64,000 bases of DNA from Galaxea fascicularis (Eukaryota > Cnidaria > Anthozoa > Scleractinia > Euphylliidae). Each line of letters starts with the position of its first letter. Positions within the stretch are counted from its first letter, which is position 1. This document shows positions 57,978-64,000 of the stretch, one piece after another. Where the stretch lies: the NCBI GenBank assembly GCA_948470475.1, contig OX419339.1, positions 9,073,002 to 9,137,001 of the forward strand, in the 5' to 3' direction. The translations under genes and the position numbers were made by a program. The notes under the pieces are model-generated. The model ran no database searches and was not told the DNA's origin. It worked only from the letters and a program-made list of their open reading frames with translations.

Positions 57978-59024
57978 CAATATTTTCTTTTTTCTTTTGT
58001 AGACTTCAACAGGGGATCAGGTTCACATTTCCCTCCAGCCGTTTCGCTTGTCACCTTGGAGTCTTTTGCGTCGCGCCTTATCACAATGGCTCACGCCACG
58101 TCAACACAGAAAAACATTCAAGTTGATATCCGTAGTTACCAGATTTTTTGTGCACAGAGGGCTCTCCAGTCCTTTCCAATTAGTGTTAAATCTATCAGTT
58201 TGTATATCGCCTATTTAGTCACGCAAAAACGCGCTTATGGTACTATTCTTAATCATCTTAGCAGCCTCAAACATGCTCATCAAATCGCCGGATACGAGCT
58301 CACCTGGAGTTCTAATTATCATTTTCAACTTTTGCTGAGGGGCACTAAACGTTTCTTAGGCCAGGCTGTCGCTCGAAAATATGCTATTACGCCTTCTATT
58401 TTGCACGCCGCATTCGACCATTTCAATCTCTCACTTCCGCTGCATACAGCTATGTGGGCTTTGTTTCTAGTTGCATTTTTTACTTTTTTACGCAAATCCA
58501 ATTTAGTACCAGACAACCCGCGGTGAATTTCTCCTAAGGTCATCACTAGGGCAAGTTTGGCTTTTACACCTGTGGGCGCTAACATCCACGTCTCCGCTAC
58601 CAAGACCATTCAGTGTCAGCAACGTTCTCTGGATTTGCCCATCCCCAGGGTCCCTGGGTCTCGTCTTTGCCCCATTTTCGCTCTTCGTCGCCATTTATCC
58701 CTAAATCCCGGCCCAGTTTCTGCTCCCCTTTTTTCAGTTATATCGGGGTCTGGCCTACAGCCAATTACTTACAAGCAATTTTGCGCCTTTCTTTCTCGGG
58801 TTATTTCTAGTCTACAATTAGATCCCTCTAAATTTTCTCCTCATAGTTTTCGACAGGGCGGGGCTACTTTTGCCTTTGACTGTCATATTCCCTCGGAAAT
58901 CATCAAATTGCAGGGCGATTGGCAAAGCGACGCATATCTCGTGTATCTAGAATTATCTCAGCAGCAGAAACAGCGCGCAGGTCAAGCTATGGCGGACAAG
59001 CTTCAGACTATGTTTCCAGAATAA
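57978..59024 (+). pseudogene. Tyrosine recombinase, one nonsense codon
   Basis: An open frame in the same phase as RT. It has the N-terminal SAM-like region, then FLRKSNLVP (first catalytic Arg, about 58490), the HSFRQGG box (HxxR, about 58843), GDW, and YLVYLEL with the nucleophile Tyr. It ends at TAA 59022-59024. A TGA at 58524-58526, between the first Arg and the HxxR box, breaks it. The preceding base context CGG|TGA would fit a C-to-T change at a CpG. An intron-like pyrimidine-rich acceptor (TTCTTTTGTAG, ending 58012) lies near the start and could alternatively remove the 57975 stop. The enzyme would integrate a circular DNA intermediate. Confidence 0.75.
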
Positions 59025-59132
59025 TGATTTATTATTAGATTTCCCTTATTTTTTTTTTTCATTTATTACCTTTTTGTATTCTCATCAATCACCTCACTCT
59101 CCCTTTTTCTCCACTCCAGTTTGGGCACTTTG

Positions 59133-59514
59133 GCGTTCTTGTTTATTGTCCAGTATTTTGTCAGGCAGTTCTCGCACTGTGCAATAAACTCATTTTGCCC
59201 AAACGGTTGTGTCGTCTTGGTAACGTGGGTGATTGAGTAATCATTGATCAATGATGGTTAATTAACTAGTGATAGAGATATCGAATTTCCTTTATAATCT
59301 AGTGCGTGGCATAGCGTCTCATCTTTTGTCAGATCCGGAGACGAGGCGTAATCTCTTCCCACCACTCCCACCCTTAAACAATGTATTTTTTATTAGTTTT
59401 TTCTTCTTAGTTGCGTTCTTGTTTATTGTCCAGTATTTTGTCAGGCAGTTCTCGCACTGTGCAATAAACTCATTTTGCCCAAACGGTTGTGTCGTCTTGG
59501 TAACGTGGGTGATT
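59133..59514 (+). repeat. B1-A2-B2 terminal repeats
   Basis: B1 59133-59234, A2 59232-59357, B2 59413-59514; B1 and A2 share the bases ATT. B repeats contain AATAAA on the plus strand (59183-59188 and 59463-59468) and on the minus strand (TTTATT at 59142-59147 and 59422-59427), so both directions could be polyadenylated. The 55 bp between A2 and B2 are T-rich. Confidence 0.85.
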
Positions 59515-60427
59515 ACACACAGCGAAGCATTTTGCGGCATATCAAAGCAAACGCGTCTCTGAAGTCGCGAATTCTTGCGCTGTAAATAAGAAAGTTGACA
59601 GCTGAGTTTGACAGAGCTAAAGTTCTGATCCACATGTACGCGGGTCCATACATCTTCACGAGGGATTTCCCAGACCCGAAGAAAACGATGATCATTGGAA
59701 GCCAGAAGGCTGTAAATACACCAATCACAATCGCCAAAGTAACGGCGACACGGCGCTCGATTTTGGTGTTAACGACAACAGATGTCTTCCCTTTCAGAGT
59801 TAAGTTTTTCTTTTTCCTTTCTTTAATCAGAAATACCATAATCGACGCGTAGCATCCGATAACCAAACAATAACTAAGCACAAACACCATTAGGACCATA
59901 TACGATGTTTCTTTCAGGAAGGGCACTCGCAGAGAGGCAAACGCGATTGCGACGCCCCAAACAACTATCAACATCGTCTTCAAGCCGTAGTTCTTCATTA
60001 TGCGACCATAGCGCAAAGGGAAAATGACAGCAAGAAAGCGGTCAACACTGATCGCGGCCAAGTGCAGCACCGACGCCGAACACGAGAGGTTAGAGGACAC
60101 AACATAGGCGAGCTCTAGGCTTTTTGCGCAGTCGTTATCGGCAAACGTTTTCTTGCCGACGATCGCGACGACTAGTGGCTGGCACACCATCGTAACGATC
60201 AAATCAGCGATGGCCAAGCTAACGAGGAGGATGTTGGAGCAGCTACGGAGGCGGGGATTTGTGAACAGAACTGCAACGCAAACAAGGAAGTTTCCAAACG
60301 TTCCTATCACTGCTGAGACAGAATTTGCCATCATTAGAGCGATGCCATGCCCCACTGGAAGGGAACAATCTGTTCCAGTAATATTACTCCCGTTGTAGTC
60401 CAAAGAGCCGTTACTCCTGTTACTCAT
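59513..60427 (-). CDS. Class A (rhodopsin-like) G protein-coupled receptor
   Basis: A single-exon frame of 304 aa. The N-terminus has four N-glycosylation sequons (NRS, NGS, NGS, NIT). Seven membrane segments follow, with family marks: GNFLV in TM1, LAIADL in TM2, an extracellular Cys (DNDC) before TM3, DRF in place of DRY at the end of TM3, FWLP in TM6, and NSAVNFLIY (variant NPxxY) in TM7. Helix 8 is basic and the C-terminal tail very short. Extracellular loop 2 appears short and lacks the usual Cys, as in melanocortin/lipid-type receptors, so a standard TM3-loop 2 disulfide is unlikely. The ligand is unknown. The stop codon overlaps the right end of the retrotransposon; the region past the stop is transposon sequence. 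Confidence 0.9.
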   Translation of the reverse strand: MSNRSNGSLDYNGSNITGTDCSLPVGHGIALMMANSVSAVIGTFGNFLVCVAVLFTNPRLRSCSNILLVSLAIADLIVTMVCQPLVVAIVGKKTFADNDCAKSLELAYVVSSNLSCSASVLHLAAISVDRFLAVIFPLRYGRIMKNYGLKTMLIVVWGVAIAFASLRVPFLKETSYMVLMVFVLSYCLVIGCYASIMVFLIKERKKKNLTLKGKTSVVVNTKIERRVAVTLAIVIGVFTAFWLPMIIVFFGSGKSLVKMYGPAYMWIRTLALSNSAVNFLIYSARIRDFRDAFALICRKMLRCV

Positions 60428-60524
60428 GGTTGATCAGTTAAGAAGCATGGAAAACTCAACTTCCGCGTAAAATGGCTGTACAGCTACAGTATTGAAGGAG
60501 CTTAGGGTCTACGTGGCTTTACCA

Positions 60525-60629
60525 CTACTCTGAATTGAGGAGAAGATGTTGTGTTTCCAGCGGCCTACGATGCGAAATGGAAATTGAAGAAGCAATGACA
60601 ACATAAGTCAGGCACAGCAACGCTGCCAT
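60525..60629 (-). CDS. Possible upstream ORF of the GPCR (34 codons)
   Basis: ATG at 60629 begins MAALLCLTYVVIASSISI, a hydrophobic leader-like start, then a polar tail ending in TAG about 97 bases before the GPCR ATG. It could be a regulatory uORF, a tiny secreted peptide, or chance. A diverged copy at 61.56-61.67 kb has GTG instead of ATG and is shifted out of frame, which argues against strong coding constraint. Confidence 0.25.
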   Translation of the reverse strand: MAALLCLTYVVIASSISISHRRPLETQHLLLNSE

Positions 60630-60650
60630 AATTCTGAGAAAGAAATAATC
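60528..60650. repeat. Repeat shared with 61555-61670
   Basis: Both copies contain TCTGAATTGAGGAGAAG, GTGTTTCCAGCGG and, further on, CGCTGCCA-AATTCTGAGAA, in the same order and orientation. They are about 1 kb apart. They represent a dispersed repeat or a partial duplication of the GPCR upstream region. Confidence 0.65.
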
Positions 60651-60939
60651 TGTCCGAGATTATTATTGTTTTCCACCAGTCACATGATATACGACCTTAT
60701 GACCCTGTGATAGCTATCGAAACTCTAAATGCTAATATTTGTTATTTGGTCGCGCAACAATAGTTTCGGAAAATAATAACAAACGTAACAAAGGCCAAGT
60801 TAACTCACTCTGTTTATGTCTATATAAAATGTGCTTCCATACAAAACTCTTTTTGAATACCGTCAAGACATTGTGACGGGTTCTCCAGGTAAATAACAAA
60901 AACTGCTTGTTGAGTATAATTATTCGATCATCGCCGAGT

Positions 60940-61110
60940 AAATACCTCTTACTAACCGAGTCTGAGGTCCCTACTGAAAGTTACGGACCGAGTTTTTTCC
61001 CGTTCGCTTATAGCCCAAGCGCGAAGCGCGCGGGCCAAAACTCAACGGGAAAAAACGAAGATCCGTAACTTACAGTACGGACCAAGAAAACGAGGTTAGT
61101 AAGATATTTA
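60940..61110. mobile_element. Palindromic MITE upstream of the GPCR
   Basis: The left end (AAATACCTCTTACTAACCGA) and right end (ACGAGGTTAGTAAGATATTT) are inverted copies. Inner arms AAGTTACGGA / TCCGTAACTT and CGGGAAAAAAC-type segments pair around a GC-rich centre (AAGCGCGAAGCGCG, about 61018). It is non-coding. Confidence 0.65.
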
Positions 61111-61865
61111 TTATATCTTTGAGGTTAGTAGGGTGCGCGAGAAAAAAAACTTTCAAATTTAGCTAAATTGACCAATCACAGCGCGTGTAGTAACTGAGAG
61201 ATATAATAAAACAGGTTTATTAATCTGTCTAGAAGAAATTCCCCGAATGAACAAAATATCTACTCACAACATTTATTCTGAAAGTTGACACTTCATCGTA
61301 TATCGTTACATTGGTGGAAGGCGAGCGCTCTCACCACTTTGCCATCCCTGCTCCCCAACAATATTCTTTCAGACTGCGCAATGACATTTCTTAGAAGTAG
61401 CCCTTCTTCAGGTCAAGTACTTCTTGATTATTTTTCTGGCCGACTATATAGCCTCTGCCTTCTTCGGATGACAGGTGAGCATTGGGTTCTGAGTCCGTGT
61501 CGAACATGTCTCCTTTCTGCCGAACTGTGTCATTCATTCTTTTGTTGTCCTCTATTCTGAATTGAGGAGAAGGTTGTTGTGTTTCCAGCGGCTGGCGATG
61601 CGAGATGGAAAGTCGGCACAGGATTAGAAACGTACGTCTGGCACAACGACGCTGCCACAATTCTGAGAAGTGCCCATCACCCCTACCTACTGATAATGAA
61701 TTCCGATAATTTATGTCTACCAAAGATGCTCTGTGAAGAAATAAACCTTATTCTGCCCTTTGACTTCTTTTTATCAGAGGGCAAAACCCCCCGAAAAGCT
61801 CATTTTTTTCCCGCCATTTTGAATTCAAAAAGGAGCAATCGAAAGCCTGGGAACTAACTAGCTTG

Positions 61866-61940
61866 GTCCCGGCCAGAGTCGAACTCACGACCTCCCGCAT
61901 GACACTGAGCCCGATGCTCAACCAACTTAGCTATCGGTGC
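61866..61940 (-). repeat. tRNA-like SINE head
   Basis: On the minus strand an A box (TAGCTAAGTTGGTTGA, 61933-61918) and a B box (GAGTTCGACTC, 61886-61876) are spaced as in a tRNA. The acceptor ends do not pair and no convincing anticodon stem forms. It is therefore more likely a tRNA-derived SINE or pseudogene than a functional tRNA. Confidence 0.5.
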
Positions 61941-62390
61941 GCGATAGTTGTACTTGTATTGTGAATCAACAGAGTAATCGCTTATCTCGGAGTCGGATTG
62001 ATTTTCAGACATTTTGTCAGCCAAAATCGTTCGCCTCGGGTGGATTTCTCACTGAATCGCTTTTAGTTTTAGTCGGTCGTATGTTGTGGAGATACCGGGT
62101 TGACGTCACGACTGATACTGGTGCCAGACTTCTTTGCGCGCGGTTTTAGCTTCGAAAACCTTGATTTCCATTGCGTTTTAAAAATCACAGAGCGCTTCTA
62201 ATCCAGTTTTTTTTTCTTTGTTATTGCTTTTTGACCATGTCTACTTTTCAGGAAAAAACAAACCGGCTAGGGGTGATAGGCACTTTAAGTTTTTCTTCAA
62301 ATTTGCCCTTGTTGCCTCGTTCTCAAGAGTAAATTCAAAAGAAAATTTTTAGCTTGAACGAGGCAAACGAGATCCGAGGCTTTTCTTTAA

Positions 62391-62564
62391 TAGGCCATTT
62401 CCGAGTTCATGTCTGCCTCCTCTTCAAAGCGAGTCTAAGTGCTAAGTTCTTGTGATGGTAATTAGTTCTACTTTACATATGAATGAAAACTAATTTTCAT
62501 AACAAAAACTTCGCACTTAGACTCGCTTTGAAGAGGAGGCAGACATGAACTCGGAAATGGCCTA
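62391..62564. mobile_element. MITE with TA duplication and long perfect TIRs
   Basis: The element spans 62393-62562. The left end GGCCATTTCCGAGTTCATGT continues as an inverted repeat of about 50 bp matching the right end. TA lies on both sides. It interrupts a dispersed repeat whose uninterrupted paralogue is at 53.43-53.50 kb. Confidence 0.8.
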
Positions 62565-64000
62565 TTTTATGGTTTCGTGTGAATGAGAAAAATGAGGAAA
62601 GTCTAGAGTTCAAAAGTGGCATTAATTATGTACCCGTACGTATTTCCTGGCATCGAACAAAGGGCCTGAAATCATGGAAAGTAGTAGTAGTTGATACTGA
62701 CTGAATTGTATTGGAAGCATTAATAAATTAGTGAAAAGGTCCAAAATGACATTGATACCCCCTACGAATAGTGAGATTTTCCCAGTTAATCCAAAACAAA
62801 AATTAATAGGAAAATAAATGGAAGGAAAAGGCAGAATTGAGCAACTTGCCGGTAGCCATCAAAGGGCGGCCCATCACTTCAGCAACACGCTGCCTTGTAA
62901 ATGCCCAGTTAGGAAGGGCCCCACGTTTTCGCCAGCCACGCTCTCTCAAGTTCAAGTTCAACTTTATTAAGATTTTGACAAGTTAATGAAAACAACGCTA
63001 ACCTGCAAATAGCTAAAGCTAATCTAGGCGGGTAGCGAGGACTGTTTATAGAGTAAATCTAATTGTGAGTATTACATAAGTAAAGAGAAAATAAATATAT
63101 ATGCACATTGAATAATTGGTATTAAAGACTAAAAATAATAATAATAAGTAAATAAATGAAATAGTCCACTCTCATTCTATTATATGAAGTGCTCAAAGCA
63201 TCGCGGGTTTTAAGGTCACTTTCTTGGGGCCAAATTCAACTAGGTCACTAAGGAGGAAGGATAATAATAATAATAATAGTTCTTTTTTCATCATAATAAT
63301 AATGAATAGATTTATTGATAACTAACACAAACATTAAAATTCTATATACAATAAGTAAAAAAAACTATTCATTTACAAATTATACAAATAATAATAGTAA
63401 TAAAAAAGATAATAAATAAAAACTGTATTAGATACTGAACGGCAATAAATAATTAGTAATATCAATGTTTAAAACTGCTATAATCTTAAACTAAGCAATT
63501 GCAAACATAAGGCCTTTTATTTGCAAAATGAGGTTGCTTGTCGCGTACCGCGGAAAGGAACTTTGTGGACACTGTATACTATGATTAAAAAGGAAACATC
63601 TAATAGTAATGATAACAAACATAAACATTAAAATTCTATATACAATTAGTAAAAAAACTATTCAGTCAAAACACCATTTACAAAGTTGTTGTAACCCGCC
63701 CCCAAGGACTATAAACCAGGCCAAATATACTACCTGAGTCTATAAGGAATGGACATAATAATAATAATGCCATTACATACAAAGGAAAAAGAAAGAAAAC
63801 CCCTGAAACTCTACATGTACAACTACTAGGACAATCACATGGCTTTTGGAAGGCATACAGTTGATTTGTGATCCGATCGGCGAGTAGCATCATTTGCGCC
63901 CGAGCGAATCGAGAGTGCAAATGATGCTACGAGTAACACAAATAAATTATATGCCCGACAAAGGTGATGTGATTATCAGTATTATCAATACACAAGGCCA
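62565..64000. other. AT-rich repeat DNA, no gene
   Basis: AAT microsatellites (63261-63279 and nearby). The phrase AAACATTAAAATTCTATATACAA occurs twice, at about 63330 and 63623, each followed by an A-run and ACTATTCA, a local duplication. A hairpin (TAGCATCATTTGC / GCAAATGATGCTA) lies at 63885-63929. TTAGATACTGAACGGCAATA near 63428 recurs at 24.6 kb. Confidence 0.5.

Larger units (their letters stand above)
55092..59514 (+). mobile_element. Tyrosine-recombinase retrotransposon with split direct repeats (Ngaro/PAT-like)
   Basis: The structure is A1 (55092-55217), coding region (55257-59024), B1 (59133-59234), A2 (59232-59357), B2 (59413-59514). A1 and A2 are identical over 126 bp, and B1 and B2 over 102 bp. 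This split-direct-repeat layout, with RT-RNase H followed by a tyrosine recombinase and no DDE integrase, defines the Ngaro/PAT branch of DIRS-type elements. No methyltransferase domain was seen, favouring Ngaro-like. No target duplication exists, as expected. The trinucleotide ATT stands at the left end, at the B1/A2 junction and at the right end. The only clear lesion is one TGA inside the recombinase. Confidence 0.9.

Noticed and set aside
61866..61940. Functional tRNA gene
   Set aside because: A and B boxes are present but the acceptor and anticodon stems do not pair; listed as a SINE head instead.

Overview
The window is nuclear DNA of an animal, most likely an anthozoan cnidarian and probably a stony coral. 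The evidence is spliceosomal genes with GT/AG introns, an animal PDCD5 orthologue, a rhodopsin-class GPCR in one exon, a collagen plus fibrinogen-like secreted protein and a Dickkopf-like secreted protein, all in AT-rich DNA packed with short inverted-repeat transposons. The coral assignment rests on gene and repeat style and is an inference.

Layout. (a) 1-11 kb: no intact gene; three short inverted-repeat elements with clear target duplications (2.6, 5.7, 6.6 kb), a LINE-like scrap at 5.0 kb and a decayed unidentified coding relic at 9.5-9.9 kb. (b) 11.18-17.71 kb (+): four-exon secreted protein with a short Gly-X-Y stretch and a fibrinogen-like C-terminal domain; two introns are filled with transposons. 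(c) 18-24 kb: repeats and a LINE 3' fragment, no gene. (d) 23.99-26.45 kb (-): last two exons of a Dickkopf-like protein with about five CRD1-type repeats and one CRD2-type domain; its first exon was not found. (e) 26.6-34.3 kb: two small transposons, otherwise nothing supported. (f) 34.36-41.49 kb (+): complete, apparently very young Ty3/gypsy LTR retrotransposon with identical 200-bp LTRs, intact gag and pol, a textbook -1 frameshift signal and an unexpected MYND zinc finger at the start of Pol. (g) 42.70-50.87 kb (+): complete six-exon PDCD5 gene reconstructed from splice sites (127 aa); intron 2 carries a tRNA-derived SINE split by a second transposon and intron 5 a fresh tandem duplication. 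(h) 55.09-59.51 kb (+): tyrosine-recombinase retrotransposon (Ngaro/PAT-like, split direct repeats) whose Gag, RT-RNase H and recombinase lie in one reading frame interrupted only by three TGA codons. (i) 59.51-60.43 kb (-): class A GPCR whose stop codon is formed exactly at the right end of that retrotransposon. (j) 60.5-64 kb: repeats, hairpin elements and AT-rich sequence.

The host genes look unrelated to each other: an apoptosis-linked tubulin-chaperone regulator, two secreted proteins and a receptor. The unifying theme is transposition, with nested and abutting insertions that can be dated relative to each other, and two retroelements that appear to solve Gag-Pol expression differently: -1 frameshifting in the gypsy element, and probably stop-codon readthrough in the tyrosine-recombinase element.
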